Origin: Acholeplasmatales bacterium
Lineage (GTDB): Bacteria; Bacillota_I; Bacilli_A; Acholeplasmatales; Anaeroplasmataceae
Direction: 5' to 3'
Length of the DNA: 61,111 nt
Assembly: GCA_017444645.1 (NCBI GenBank)
Contig: JAFSWG010000022.1
Span: 1 to 61,111 of the forward strand
The notes under the pieces: generated by a model
Databases searched by the model: none
What the model was told of the DNA's origin: nothing
What the model saw: only the letters and a program-made list of their open reading frames with translations
In this document: positions 15,386 through 25,519 of the stretch, in pieces
How positions within the stretch are numbered: position 1 is the first letter of the stretch
How the letters are laid out: each line of letters starts with the position of its first letter
Translations under genes and position numbers: made by a program

Positions 15386-16690
15386 TTATTCTGGCTTTTT
15401 ACCAACATATTTAGTTGCTGGACGTACGATTTTATTGCTGTATAATAAATTCTCAATATCATGGCTAATCCAACCAACTAATCTTGCTGCAGCAAAGATT
15501 GGAATAAATAAATCTCTTGGAATGTCTAGCATTTCATAAATTAATCCTGAATAGAAATCGACATTACAGCAACATTTCATTCCTTTTCTTTCTTCTAATG
15601 TTTTTACAGCAAGTGTTTCAAAACGATGATAGAATTCAAATTTCTTTGGATCTTTTTCTTTTGATAATTTCTCTGCTTTTTCTCTTAATAAAACAGCTCT
15701 TGGATCAGATAATGTATAGATAGCATGACCTATACCATAAATTAAACCTGAATTATCATTGTATTTCTTATCTAATATCTTATTAATTACTGAAACAATT
15801 TGTTCATCTGTTGCGTCAAGGCCAATGTCAGATATAACATTTTTCATCATATCTAGTACTGCCATATTAGCACCACCATGACGTGGTCCCTTTAAAGATG
15901 CCATTGAAGCTGATAACATTGAATAGATATCTGTTAATGTAGATGAAACTACTGTACCAACAAAGGCACTATTATTTCCTCCACCATGGTCTGCATGAAC
16001 AATTAAACACATATCTAATGTTTTTGCTTCTAGGTCAGTAAATTTACCATCATTTCTTGATAAATATAATAAGTTTTCTGCAAAAGAATATTCTTTTTTA
16101 GGATAATGAATATGTAATGAATCATGATCTAGGTAGTGTGTCTTAGTTTGTAATGAATAGCTTACTATTGCTGGCATTTTAGCAATTAAAGATATTCCTT
16201 TTTTAATTAATTCAAAGCCTGAAATATTATCAGGATCTTCATCAAATGAATATAAAGATAATATACATCTTGAAATATGATTCATTAATGATTTTGATGG
16301 ATTCTTTAAAATAATATTTTCAAGGAATCCTTCTGGTAAATCATATTGATCACTTAAAATACCCTTAAATACTTTTGATTCTGATTTTGTAGGATAATGT
16401 CCAAATAACAATAAGAAACATGTATTTTCATAACCAAAATCATTTCCAGCAAGACGAGCTACTTCACTTACATCTATTCCACGATAATATAGATTACCTT
16501 CTTTTGGCTTTTTAACATTGTCATCTACAATATATCCAGATACTTCAGCAACCCTAGTTAAGCCTACTAATACACCTGTACCATTATTATTTCTTAAGCC
16601 ACGCTTAACATCATATTTATCATATAAATTACAATCTATTGCTTCTTCATTCAATAGATCATTGTATTTTTCTTGTAAAAACTCGTTCAT
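15386..16690 (-). CDS. gltA: Citrate synthase
   Basis: Condenses oxaloacetate and acetyl-CoA to citrate. 434 residues with the family motifs LIVHADHGGGNNSAF (active-site His), SLKGPRHGGAN (second His) and YGIGHAIYTLSDPRA (third His and Arg), and the large domain start YRGIDVSEVA. This is the longer variant seen in clostridia and Bacteroides-like lineages. It follows aconitase by 10 bp; no isocitrate dehydrogenase is in the unit. The pair can make isocitrate toward 2-oxoglutarate and glutamate in an otherwise incomplete cycle. Confidence 0.95.
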   Translation of the reverse strand: MNEFLQEKYNDLLNEEAIDCNLYDKYDVKRGLRNNNGTGVLVGLTRVAEVSGYIVDDNVKKPKEGNLYYRGIDVSEVARLAGNDFGYENTCFLLLFGHYPTKSESKVFKGILSDQYDLPEGFLENIILKNPSKSLMNHISRCILSLYSFDEDPDNISGFELIKKGISLIAKMPAIVSYSLQTKTHYLDHDSLHIHYPKKEYSFAENLLYLSRNDGKFTDLEAKTLDMCLIVHADHGGGNNSAFVGTVVSSTLTDIYSMLSASMASLKGPRHGGANMAVLDMMKNVISDIGLDATDEQIVSVINKILDKKYNDNSGLIYGIGHAIYTLSDPRAVLLREKAEKLSKEKDPKKFEFYHRFETLAVKTLEERKGMKCCCNVDFYSGLIYEMLDIPRDLFIPIFAAARLVGWISHDIENLLYSNKIVRPATKYVGKKPE

Positions 16691-16700
16691 ACAACCCTTT

Positions 16701-18569
16701 CTAGAATGTATTTAACAATCCTCCAACCTCAATTAGGTTATATTCTTCGTCTGTTAAATCATTCATTTTTTCATATGTATCATTCTTTGTCTTATTAACA
16801 ACAGTAATCTTATCTCTCGTATAAGATACTTCAATTTCATCAAATAAATCAGCTTTAACATCTAATTCAATTGGTAAGATACCAAAGTTAATTAGATTCT
16901 TCTTGTGGATTCTTGCGAAAGATGCAGCTATTACAGCCTTGATACCTAAATATCTAGGTGCGATTGCGGCATGCTCACGGCTTGATCCTTGACCATAATT
17001 TTGTTTAGCAACAATTACACCACCATTATTGTCTAAACAACGCTTAGAGAATCCTTCATCAATATTTGAGAATACGAATTCTGAAATCTTCTCAATATTT
17101 GATCTATAAGGTAAAACCTTAGCACCAGCTGGCATAATATGATCTGTAGTAATGTTATCTTCAAGAGAAATCATTACTTTAGCATCGAATTTCTTTCCAA
17201 TTGGCTTGAATTTAGGTAATGGTTTAATATTTGGTCCCATTACAATTTCAGACTTAAATTCTGGCCAATATAATAAGCTATCACACTTAGGATAATCAAC
17301 ATCTAATCTAAATTCAGGTAATGTCTTACATCCAAGTGGGTTAGAAATATAACCATTAACAGCTGATAATGCAGCAACTTCTGGTGATACTAAATATACT
17401 TGTGCTGAATTTGTACCACTTCTACCATAGAAGTTACGGTTAAATGTTCTTAATGATACTGCATTAGTTGCAGGAGATTGACCCATACCGATACATGGGC
17501 CACATGCTGATTCTAATATTCTAGCACCAGCTTCAAGTAATACATCTAAAATACCATTTTTAGTAATCATTTGTAATACTTGTTGTGAACCAGGTGCGAT
17601 ACCTAAAGATACATTCTTATGAATCTTTTTACCTTTAAGGATTGATGCAACCTTAACGAAATCATAATAGCTTGAATTTGTACAAGAACCAATTAATACT
17701 TGGTCAACCTTAATATCCTTTAATTCAGATACTGGCTTTGCAGCATCTGGTGAATTTGGACAAGATGCCATTGGCTCTAATGTAGCTAAATCGATTGTTA
17801 TATTTTCATCATATTCACAGTCTTCATCTGCTGATAAAGGTTTGAAGTCTTGTTCTCTCTTTTGAATCTTTAAGAATTCTTTTGTTATTTCATCAGATGG
17901 GAATACTGAAGATGTAGCACCAAGTTCTGCACCCATGTTACAAATTGTAGCACGCTCAGGAACTGATAATGTTTTAACACCATCTCCGTAATATTCAATA
18001 ACCTTATTTACTCCACCCTTAACTGTCATAATACCAAGTAAGTAAATAATAATATCCTTTGCAGATACACCATCTCTTAATTTATTTAATAATTTAACAC
18101 CTACTACTTTTGGTCTAACAATAGTAAAAGGCATACCAGCCATTGCACAAGCAACATCAAGTCCTCCTGCACCAATAGCTAATGCACCAACACCTGAAGA
18201 TGTAGGTGTATGTGAATCAGAACCTAGGATTGTTCTTCCTGGTACAGCAAATCTTTCTAGATTAACTTGGTGGCAAATACCATTACCAGCCTTTGAGAAT
18301 ACGATACCATATTTATCTGCAACAGTTTGTAAGAATTTATGATCATCAGCATTCATAAAACCATTTTGTAATGTATTATGGTCAACATAGCTTACTGATA
18401 ATTCAGTTCTAACTTTATCTAAACCAAAGCTTACAAATTCAAGATATGCCATTGTTCCTGTAGCATCTTGTGTTAATGTTTGGTCAATTTTAATACTCAT
18501 TTTATTATTTTCTAAATCTTCTGAAACCTTATGAGCATTTAATATTTTGTAAGTTAATGTTTGTTTCAT
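16701..18569 (-). CDS. acnA: Aconitate hydratase (short form)
   Basis: Isomerises citrate to isocitrate through cis-aconitate with a [4Fe-4S] cluster. 622 residues, the shorter variant of about 640 rather than the 900-residue AcnA. Visible are DSHTPTSSGVGALAIGAGG, SCTNSSYYDF and ACGPCIGMGQ, which supply the cluster Cys ligands, and the C-terminal swivel domain with KQNYGQGSSREHAA. Good RBS AGGAGG. Ten bp after a six-helix membrane protein gene and ten bp before citrate synthase, forming a three-gene operon. Confidence 0.94.
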   Translation of the reverse strand: MKQTLTYKILNAHKVSEDLENNKMSIKIDQTLTQDATGTMAYLEFVSFGLDKVRTELSVSYVDHNTLQNGFMNADDHKFLQTVADKYGIVFSKAGNGICHQVNLERFAVPGRTILGSDSHTPTSSGVGALAIGAGGLDVACAMAGMPFTIVRPKVVGVKLLNKLRDGVSAKDIIIYLLGIMTVKGGVNKVIEYYGDGVKTLSVPERATICNMGAELGATSSVFPSDEITKEFLKIQKREQDFKPLSADEDCEYDENITIDLATLEPMASCPNSPDAAKPVSELKDIKVDQVLIGSCTNSSYYDFVKVASILKGKKIHKNVSLGIAPGSQQVLQMITKNGILDVLLEAGARILESACGPCIGMGQSPATNAVSLRTFNRNFYGRSGTNSAQVYLVSPEVAALSAVNGYISNPLGCKTLPEFRLDVDYPKCDSLLYWPEFKSEIVMGPNIKPLPKFKPIGKKFDAKVMISLEDNITTDHIMPAGAKVLPYRSNIEKISEFVFSNIDEGFSKRCLDNNGGVIVAKQNYGQGSSREHAAIAPRYLGIKAVIAASFARIHKKNLINFGILPIELDVKADLFDEIEVSYTRDKITVVNKTKNDTYEKMNDLTDEEYNLIEVGGLLNTF

Positions 18570-18578
18570 ATTTGCCTC

Positions 18579-19247
18579 CTAATTTTCTTTGTAAGTAATT
18601 TTATTTAACTTTAATATTAAAAAAGATATCAAGAATGTAGCTCCTAGCATTATAAAAATTAATAATATAAAGATAGGAATACCAAAACTTAAAAATCCAT
18701 ACCAATCATATCCAGATTGTACTTTTCCATTATCTATATGAGAAATTGAAGCAATTATATAGAATAATGAATAAACTAAAAATGGAATAATTCCAAAAAT
18801 GGAAGTTTTAAGAATATTAAATTCATTTGTACTTTCGAATAAAATAAATACTACCATACCTAAAACAGGTACTACCAAATGATAAAAGAAACTTACACCA
18901 CTATACAATGGTAAAAAATCCCAATTATATACCACAGGTCCTAAAAAGAATAATACTGTAAAGAATGTTATTGCAACACTTACAGTAGCAATAAAATCTA
19001 ATATAAATATTATTTTGTTAATTTTTATGCCCTTTTTAAGAAATAATATTTGATTAATTCCAAGTAGCAATGCTGTTATTCCCATAAAAAGATTCGATTC
19101 TACAGTAAAATATTTAATCAAATAACCAAAGCTAGATCTACCTTTCACACCAAGGAATGGTATTCCAACTAAACTGATAATTAAACCAAATACTACTAGT
19201 AAAAAAATCATTATGTTTATAACAATTGATATCTTTATTTTTTTCAT
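18579..19247 (-). CDS. Six-helix integral membrane protein, Pr6Pr-like
   Basis: 222 residues, almost all in six hydrophobic helices. IKYFTVESNLFMGITALLL and SFFYHLVVPVLGM are like the Pr6Pr family, a small prokaryotic six-helix group without known function. It is the first gene of the unit with aconitase and citrate synthase, 10 bp apart, preceded by a TATAAT box near 19290. A citrate or dicarboxylate role might be guessed from this position but nothing in the sequence shows transport. Confidence 0.7.
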   Translation of the reverse strand: MKKIKISIVINIMIFLLVVFGLIISLVGIPFLGVKGRSSFGYLIKYFTVESNLFMGITALLLGINQILFLKKGIKINKIIFILDFIATVSVAITFFTVLFFLGPVVYNWDFLPLYSGVSFFYHLVVPVLGMVVFILFESTNEFNILKTSIFGIIPFLVYSLFYIIASISHIDNGKVQSGYDWYGFLSFGIPIFILLIFIMLGATFLISFLILKLNKITYKEN

Positions 19248-19350
19248 ATTTTTAACTCCATTAAAAATATATACAATGTAGATTATAACATATTAATTTA
19301 TAAATTAAAATACTAAAAAAACGCTTAAAATTAGACTAAAAACGCAAAAA

Positions 19351-19377
19351 AGTGTCAATTTATTTTAAACTGACACT
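19351..19377 (-). terminator. Intrinsic terminator after nfnB
   Basis: AGTGTCA...TGACACT stem followed by TTTTTT on the minus strand. Confidence 0.75.
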
Positions 19378-19419
19378 TAATTTCAAAATTTTTATTAATT
19401 TAAATGTGGTTTTATCAAA

Positions 19420-20829
19420 TTATTTGTTTGATAAATATTCATCAATTGCCTTAGCAGCAACCTTACCAGCACCCATAGCTGAAATAACTGTTGCAGCGCC
19501 TGTTACAGCATCTCCACCAGCATATACGCCTTCTCTTGAAGTTAAACCATTTTCATTAACAATTATTCCACCATGGTTATTTACTTCTAAGCCCTTAGTT
19601 GTAGCTTTGATTAATGGGTTAGGTGATGTACCGATTGAAATGATAACTGCATCAGCATCAATTACGAATTCTGAACCAGGAACTGGTACAGGACGTCTTC
19701 TACCCTTTTCATCTGGAGCACCAAGTTCCATCTTAATGCACTTAACACCAGTTACGAAACCATTCTTTGGATCTCTCTTATCTTCAGGATTATCATATCC
19801 AAGAATTTCAACTGGGTTACATAGAAGATTGAATTCAATTCCTTCTTCCATTGCATGTTCAACTTCTTCTTTTCTAGCAGGTAATTCTTCCATACTACGA
19901 CGGTATACAATATGTACTTTATCAGCACCTAAACGTAGAGCAGTTCTTGCTGCATCCATTGCAACGTTACCACCACCAACTACGATTACGTTTCCGCCCT
20001 TCATAATAGGTGTATCTGGATTTTCTTTGTAAGCTTTCATTAAGTTACTTCTTGTTAAGAATTCATTTGCTGAATAAACGCCTTTATATCCTTCACCAGG
20101 AATATTCATAAAGTTAGGTAAACCAGCACCTGAACCAACGAATACAGCTTCAAAGCCCATATCAAATAATTCATCAATTGTTAATGTCTTACCAATTACA
20201 ACGTTAGTTTCAACATCAACACCTAATTTCTTTAATGTATCTACTTCTTTAGCAACAATTGATTTAGGTAATCTGAATTCAGGAATACCATAAACTAATA
20301 CACCACCAGCTTGGTGTAATGCTTCATAAATAGAAACCTTATAGCCCTTCTTAGCTAAGTCACCAGCACAAGTTAATCCTGAAGGACCAGAACCAACGAT
20401 TGCAACCTTATGACCATTAGATGCAGGAACTTCTACAGCAACATTGTCATTTGCGTTGTGATAATCTGCAACGAATCTTTCAAGACGACCAATACCAACT
20501 GGTTCGAATTTAATACCTAATGTACATTTAGATTCGCATTGAGATTCTTGAGGACATACACGTCCACATACTGCAGGTAATGATGAAGTCTTATTGATTA
20601 CTTTATAAGCACCTTCAAAATCACCTTCCTTGATTCTTGAGATAAAATCAGGAATTTGAATATTAACAGGACAACCATTAACACATGGTCTGTTCTTACA
20701 ATTTAAACATCTTTTTGCTTCTTCAATTGCAATTTCAGCAGTATAGCCTAAAGCAACTTCTTTAAAATTATGAGCTCTAACCTTTGGGTCTTGAGTAGGC
20801 ATTTCATGCTTTTTAGGATCGATAGCCAT
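19420..20829 (-). CDS. nfnB: NfnB, NADPH-binding subunit of NAD-dependent ferredoxin:NADP oxidoreductase
   Basis: 469 residues of the glutamate-synthase small-subunit family. An N-terminal two-[4Fe-4S] domain (CLNCKNRPCVNGCPV and CGRVCPQESQCESKC, about 40-120) is followed by FAD (GSGPSGLTCAGDL) and NADPH (VVGGGNVAMDAARTALRLGA) Rossmann folds and the closing YAGGDAVTGAATVISA. Its partner gene, NfnA, ends at the base where this one starts (TAATG). With NfnA it bifurcates electrons between NADPH, NAD+ and ferredoxin. Without the partner it could be read as GltD, but no large GltB subunit is present. Confidence 0.9.
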   Translation of the reverse strand: MAIDPKKHEMPTQDPKVRAHNFKEVALGYTAEIAIEEAKRCLNCKNRPCVNGCPVNIQIPDFISRIKEGDFEGAYKVINKTSSLPAVCGRVCPQESQCESKCTLGIKFEPVGIGRLERFVADYHNANDNVAVEVPASNGHKVAIVGSGPSGLTCAGDLAKKGYKVSIYEALHQAGGVLVYGIPEFRLPKSIVAKEVDTLKKLGVDVETNVVIGKTLTIDELFDMGFEAVFVGSGAGLPNFMNIPGEGYKGVYSANEFLTRSNLMKAYKENPDTPIMKGGNVIVVGGGNVAMDAARTALRLGADKVHIVYRRSMEELPARKEEVEHAMEEGIEFNLLCNPVEILGYDNPEDKRDPKNGFVTGVKCIKMELGAPDEKGRRRPVPVPGSEFVIDADAVIISIGTSPNPLIKATTKGLEVNNHGGIIVNENGLTSREGVYAGGDAVTGAATVISAMGAGKVAAKAIDEYLSNK

Positions 20830-21692
20830 TACCTGTTACCTCCAACTTCTTTTTTGAATAAATTACAAGTTTCTTCATGTTTCTTTCTTTCAAAATCAAA
20901 ATACATTCTTCCTCTTGACATAGCCTCATCGAAATCAACTTCGTAACCATTGAAATCAGGACCATCAACACATGCGAACTTAGTAACTCTCTTACCATCT
21001 TGATTTAATGTTAGACGGCAACCACCACACATACCTGTACCATCAATCATAATTGGGTTCATTGATACTGTTACAGGAACATTATATGGCTTTGCAGTTA
21101 ATGTAACGAACTTCATCATGATAACTGGTCCGATAGTAATAATCATATCAAACTTCTCACCAGCATCTAACATTTCCTTTAGAGGAACTGTTACGTTACC
21201 TGATCTTGCATATGAACCATCATCAGTCATAACAACTAAGTTATCTGAACATGCTTTAAATTCATCTTCAAGAATAACTAAATCTTTATTTCTAAATCCA
21301 ACGATAGATGTAACCTTAGCACCAGCTTCATGTAATGCTTTAGCTACTGGCCATGCGATAGCACAACCTACACCACCACCAACTACACATACATTCTTTA
21401 AACCATCAATGTGAGTTGCAACACCTAGTGGTCCAACAAAATCTTGGATATAATCTCCAACCATTTTATGATTTAATTTTTCAGTTGTAGAGCCTACAAT
21501 TTGGAAAATAATTTTAACTGTTCCAGCCTTTTTATCTGAACCAGCAATTGTAAGAGGAATTCTTTCTCCCTCTTCGTCTACTCTTAAGATAATGAATTGA
21601 CCAGCTTTAGCCTTATTAGCTACTAGTGGTGCTTCAATATCTAATTCAGTTACTGTAGGATTTAATTCTCTACGATTAACAACCTTATACAT
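20829..21692 (-). CDS. nfnA: NfnA, NAD-binding subunit of NAD-dependent ferredoxin:NADP oxidoreductase
   Basis: 287 residues like ferredoxin-NADP reductase and dihydroorotate dehydrogenase electron-transfer subunit. FAD-binding barrel (residues 1-95, ERIPLTIAG), NAD domain with VVGGGVGCAIAWPVAKAL, and a C-terminal [2Fe-2S] site built from MCGGCRLTL and KFACVDGPDF. Known NfnAB complexes are cytosolic and couple NADH and reduced ferredoxin to NADPH formation. The gene stands next to hydABC, so both bifurcating complexes share one locus. Promoter TTGTTA-N17-TAAAAT lies upstream. Confidence 0.92.
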   Translation of the reverse strand: MYKVVNRRELNPTVTELDIEAPLVANKAKAGQFIILRVDEEGERIPLTIAGSDKKAGTVKIIFQIVGSTTEKLNHKMVGDYIQDFVGPLGVATHIDGLKNVCVVGGGVGCAIAWPVAKALHEAGAKVTSIVGFRNKDLVILEDEFKACSDNLVVMTDDGSYARSGNVTVPLKEMLDAGEKFDMIITIGPVIMMKFVTLTAKPYNVPVTVSMNPIMIDGTGMCGGCRLTLNQDGKRVTKFACVDGPDFNGYEVDFDEAMSRGRMYFDFERKKHEETCNLFKKEVGGNR

Positions 21693-21732
21693 AATAATCC
21701 ACCCTTCTTAATTACTTTGATTAAACATATAT

Positions 21733-21761
21733 ATTTTAACATTTTAGAATATATTTAACAA
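21733..21761 (-). promoter_or_regulatory. nfnAB promoter
   Basis: TTGTTA (21761-21756), 17 bp, TAAAAT (21738-21733). Separates nfnAB from hydABC, which ends in a terminator just upstream. Confidence 0.55.
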
Positions 21762-21790
21762 TTCTTTTTTATAAATATAAAAACAAAGAA

Positions 21791-21816
21791 AAGACGCCAA
21801 AGTTTTTTGACGTCTT
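21791..21816 (-). terminator. Intrinsic terminator after hydA
   Basis: AAGACG...CGTCTT stem with an inner C-G/A-T extension and TTTTCTTT on the minus strand. Confidence 0.7.
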
Positions 21817-21824
21817 AACTTATA

Positions 21825-23606
21825 CTAATCATTATCAATCTTTGGATATTTTTCACGCTTTGCGTTATATGAAGTATGAAGATACTTGTGAGCTAAATGA
21901 GAACCTGGTTCTTTTAAGAAATCCTTATAAAGCATTTGAATATCTTTATTTAAATGTGAACGTCTAACAGGTTTATTTCTATCTTCATCATATAATACCT
22001 TAGCACGCTTTTGAATATATGTTCTCATAATATCATCATCTTCATTTGGTAAGAATATTTCTTTAACGAATGGTTGACCACCACCATTAATACATCCTCC
22101 TGGACAACCCATGATTTCGATGAATTGATATTTAGATTTACCTGCTTTAATTTCTTCAAGTAAAATCTTAGCATTTTTCATACTTGATGCAACAGCTACA
22201 TTAATCTTTGAACCATTAATTTCATATGTTGCTTCTTTAATACCTTTTAATCCTCTTACTGGTTCTAAATCTATTGGCTCTAACTCTTTACCAGTTAAGA
22301 TATGATAAGCTGTTCTTACAGCTGCCTCCATAACTCCACCAGTTGCACCAAAGATAACACCAGCACCAGTGTATTCACCAAGTAAATCTTGGTCAAAGTC
22401 TTCATTAGGAAGCTTCTTCCAAGTAATACCAGCACGTCTAATTAACTTAGCTAATTCTCTTGTTGTTAATACTACATCAACATCAGGAATACCATCAACT
22501 GCGTTTTGAGGACGCTTATTTTCATATTTCTTTGCAATACATGGCATTATAGATACAACACAAATCTTTGATCTATCAATGTTATGCTTTTCTGCATAAT
22601 AAGATTTAATTATCGCACCTACCATCTCATGAGGGCTCTTGCAGCTTGATAGATGTGGTAATAATTCAGGATAATAATATTCAATATAATTAATCCATCC
22701 TGGTGAACATGATGTAATCATTGGAGATGGAGCATTTGTAGTTAGTCTATGAACTAATTCATTTGCTTCTTCCATGATTGTTAAGTCTGCACCAAAGTTA
22801 GTATCAAATACTCGATAGAATCCTAAACGATGTAATGCAGCAACCATTTTACCAGTTCCTGATGTACCAATAGGTTCACCAAATTCTTCAGCAATTGCAG
22901 CTCTTACAGCAGGAGCAGTTTGAACGATAACAATTTTTCCATGTTGGAAAGCATCATCTAATTTATCGATTTCAGAATGTTCTTGTAATGCACCTGTAGG
23001 ACATACATTTACACATTGACCACATTGAATACATGGTACATTTGCAAATGATCTATTTTCACTTGGGGCAACAATTGTTTTGAAACCTCTATTCTCAAAT
23101 CCAAGGATACCAATACCTTGAACTTCTTTACATGTTTCAATACATCTACCGCATAAAATACACTTAGATGTATCTCTAATTAGTGATGGAGCTAAATCAT
23201 CATATGTTGAAGGAGTCTTTGAACCTTCATACATTCCTTCTCTAGCACCTACTAATCTAGAAACCTCTAATAACTCACATTTACCATTCTTTTCGCAAGC
23301 TTGGCAGTTCATTGAGTGATTAGATAATAATAATTCAACACTAGTTCTTCTTGCTTCAACAGCCATAGGATCTGTAATAGATACCTCAAGGCCTTCTCTA
23401 ATTGGATAAGCACAGCTTGGAACTAATCTTCTTTCACCTTTAACTTTAACAAGACATACACGACATGATGCAAGTGAGCATCTACCATCCATCCAAGAGC
23501 AAAGAGAAGGGATTTGATAACCACATTTTCTAGCAGCTTGTAATAATGTTAAAGAATCATCAACTTGATAATCATGACCTTCAATTTTGATATTTACTAT
23601 TGCCAT
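21825..23606 (-). CDS. hydA: HydA, catalytic subunit of electron-bifurcating [FeFe]-hydrogenase
   Basis: 593 residues from ATG 23606 (GGGGTG upstream; a GTG inside that site is less likely). N-terminal [2Fe-2S] domain (CSWMDGRCSLASCRVC), a NuoG-like His/Cys [4Fe-4S] segment (HSMNCQACEKNGKC), two [4Fe-4S] ferredoxin motifs (CILCGRCIETC and CIQCGQCVNVC), then the H-cluster domain with TSCSPGW, MPCIAKK and EIMGCPGGCINGGGQ, and the small-subunit-like tail. Makes or uses H2. With HydB and HydC it is the group A3 trimer that oxidises NADH and reduced ferredoxin together. Maturases HydE/F/G are not in the window and must be elsewhere. Confidence 0.95.
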   Translation of the reverse strand: MAIVNIKIEGHDYQVDDSLTLLQAARKCGYQIPSLCSWMDGRCSLASCRVCLVKVKGERRLVPSCAYPIREGLEVSITDPMAVEARRTSVELLLSNHSMNCQACEKNGKCELLEVSRLVGAREGMYEGSKTPSTYDDLAPSLIRDTSKCILCGRCIETCKEVQGIGILGFENRGFKTIVAPSENRSFANVPCIQCGQCVNVCPTGALQEHSEIDKLDDAFQHGKIVIVQTAPAVRAAIAEEFGEPIGTSGTGKMVAALHRLGFYRVFDTNFGADLTIMEEANELVHRLTTNAPSPMITSCSPGWINYIEYYYPELLPHLSSCKSPHEMVGAIIKSYYAEKHNIDRSKICVVSIMPCIAKKYENKRPQNAVDGIPDVDVVLTTRELAKLIRRAGITWKKLPNEDFDQDLLGEYTGAGVIFGATGGVMEAAVRTAYHILTGKELEPIDLEPVRGLKGIKEATYEINGSKINVAVASSMKNAKILLEEIKAGKSKYQFIEIMGCPGGCINGGGQPFVKEIFLPNEDDDIMRTYIQKRAKVLYDEDRNKPVRRSHLNKDIQMLYKDFLKEPGSHLAHKYLHTSYNAKREKYPKIDND

Positions 23607-23617
23607 TTTCTTCACCC

Positions 23618-25516
23618 CTATTCCTTAATAATTGCTCCAAATTTACATCCAGCTACACATGTACCACACTTGATACATTTAGCTTGATCAATTGCCATTG
23701 CTGGTTTCTTCTTACCAGGAGCAATGTAATCAGTAGGATGAATTGCATCAACTGGACAATTTCTAGCACATAGTCCACAGCCAATACATGAATCCTTCTT
23801 AATAGTAAATTGCATTAAATTCTTACATACACCAGCATCACATTTCTTATCGATAATGTGTCTTTCATAAACTTCACGGAATTTAGATAATGTAGATAAA
23901 ACTGGATTTGCAGCAGTTTGACCTAAACCACAAAGTGAACCAACTTGAAGAGATTTTGATAATTGTTGTAATTTTTCAATATCTTCCATTTCACCTTTTC
24001 CATCAGTGATTCTATCTAAGATTTCTAATAATCTCTTAGTACCAATTCTACATTGAGAACATTTACCACATGATTCGTCACAAATAAATCCTAAATAGAA
24101 TTTAGCAACGTCAACCATACAGTTATCCTCATCCATTACGATAGCTCCACCAGAACCCATCATTGAGCCCTTAGCAATTAAGTTATCATAATCAATTGGT
24201 GTATCAAGGTCATTGATAGTTAAACATCCACCTGATGGACCACCAGTTTGGATAGCTTGGAATTTCTTATTATTTGGAATTCCTCCACCAATATCATAAA
24301 CTAATTCTCTTAGTGTAGTTCCCATAGGAACTTCTACTAATCCTACATTCTTAACCTTACCACCTAAAGCGAATACCTTAGTACCTTTAGATTTTTCAGT
24401 ACCGATTGCGGCAAATTTAGCAGCACCTTCTCTTAAAATATAAGGAACATTTGCTAAAGTTTCTACGTTATTAATAATTGTTGGTTTACCCCATAAACCT
24501 TTTACAGCAGGGAATGGTGGACGTGGTCTAGGCATACCTCTCTTACCCTCAATTGAATTTAATAAGGCAGTTTCCTCACCACATACGAATGCACCAGCAC
24601 CAAGTCTAATATGAACTCTAAAGTTGAAGCCAGTACCTAAAATATTATCACCTAATAAACCAAGCTTTTCTGCTTGTTCAATTGCTATTCTTAATCTAGA
24701 TACAGCAACTGGATATTCAGCTCTTACATAGAAATAACCATCAGATGCACCAATTGCATAACCAGCAATTAACATACCTTCGATTACATTAAGTGGGTTA
24801 CCTTCAAGGATTGATCTATCCATGAATGCACCTGGGTCACCTTCATCACCATTACAAACAACGTATTTAACATCATTCTTTTGGTCAAGAGCAAATTGCC
24901 ACTTTCTACCTGTAGGGAATCCTCCTCCACCACGGCCTCTTAAACCAGATGCTAATACTTCGTTAACAACTTCTTGTCTAGACATCTTTAAAGCCTTAAC
25001 TAAGCCTTTGTAAGCATCATAGCCTAAAGCTTCATCAATATCCTCTGGGTTAATTACACCACAACCATGTAATGCAATACGCATTTGTTTTTGATAGAAA
25101 GGAATATCTTCTTGTTTTTGACATTTCTTTCCTGTATTTGGTTCTACATATAATAATCTTTCAACTATTGTATTACCAACGATATCAGAATCCATTATTT
25201 CCTTTACATCAGCAACTGTTACGCCACGATATAAAGTATCTTCTGGATATATTTTAACGAAAGGTCCTTGTGAACAGAATCCAAAGCAACCAACCTTGTT
25301 CACCTTTACCTTTCCTTCTAGTTTTCTTTCTTTTATTTCTTTTTCAAATTCCTCGATAATAGCTTTTGAATCACTAGATAAACATCCTGTACCACCACAA
25401 ATTGTTATTGTACGATATTTAGCAGTACCATCTAGTTTTCCTTTAAATACTCCAAAGCATTCAGCAATTTTCTTATCTAATTCTTGTTCATTTTTAATTT
25501 GTACTGTTTTTCCCAT
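23618..25516 (-). CDS. hydB: HydB, NuoF-like FMN subunit of bifurcating hydrogenase
   Basis: 632 residues in three parts: an N-terminal thioredoxin-like [2Fe-2S] domain (CGGTGCLSSDS...CFGFCSQGP, about 40-100), the NuoF core with NADH/FMN loop GLRGRGGGGFPTGRKW and GPSGGCL, the cluster motif CGKCSQCRIG, and a C-terminal pair of [4Fe-4S] motifs (CIGCGLCARNC, CIKCGTCVAGC). This is the standard layout of HydB, the site where NADH electrons are split. ATG preceded by GGAGTAA; four bp after hydC. Confidence 0.95.
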   Translation of the reverse strand: MGKTVQIKNEQELDKKIAECFGVFKGKLDGTAKYRTITICGGTGCLSSDSKAIIEEFEKEIKERKLEGKVKVNKVGCFGFCSQGPFVKIYPEDTLYRGVTVADVKEIMDSDIVGNTIVERLLYVEPNTGKKCQKQEDIPFYQKQMRIALHGCGVINPEDIDEALGYDAYKGLVKALKMSRQEVVNEVLASGLRGRGGGGFPTGRKWQFALDQKNDVKYVVCNGDEGDPGAFMDRSILEGNPLNVIEGMLIAGYAIGASDGYFYVRAEYPVAVSRLRIAIEQAEKLGLLGDNILGTGFNFRVHIRLGAGAFVCGEETALLNSIEGKRGMPRPRPPFPAVKGLWGKPTIINNVETLANVPYILREGAAKFAAIGTEKSKGTKVFALGGKVKNVGLVEVPMGTTLRELVYDIGGGIPNNKKFQAIQTGGPSGGCLTINDLDTPIDYDNLIAKGSMMGSGGAIVMDEDNCMVDVAKFYLGFICDESCGKCSQCRIGTKRLLEILDRITDGKGEMEDIEKLQQLSKSLQVGSLCGLGQTAANPVLSTLSKFREVYERHIIDKKCDAGVCKNLMQFTIKKDSCIGCGLCARNCPVDAIHPTDYIAPGKKKPAMAIDQAKCIKCGTCVAGCKFGAIIKE

Positions 25517-25519
25517 AAA

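Noticed and set aside
19420-20829. Glutamate synthase small subunit (GltD)
   Set aside because: No GltB-like gene; the partner is the NfnA-type FAD/[2Fe-2S] subunit, which defines NfnAB.
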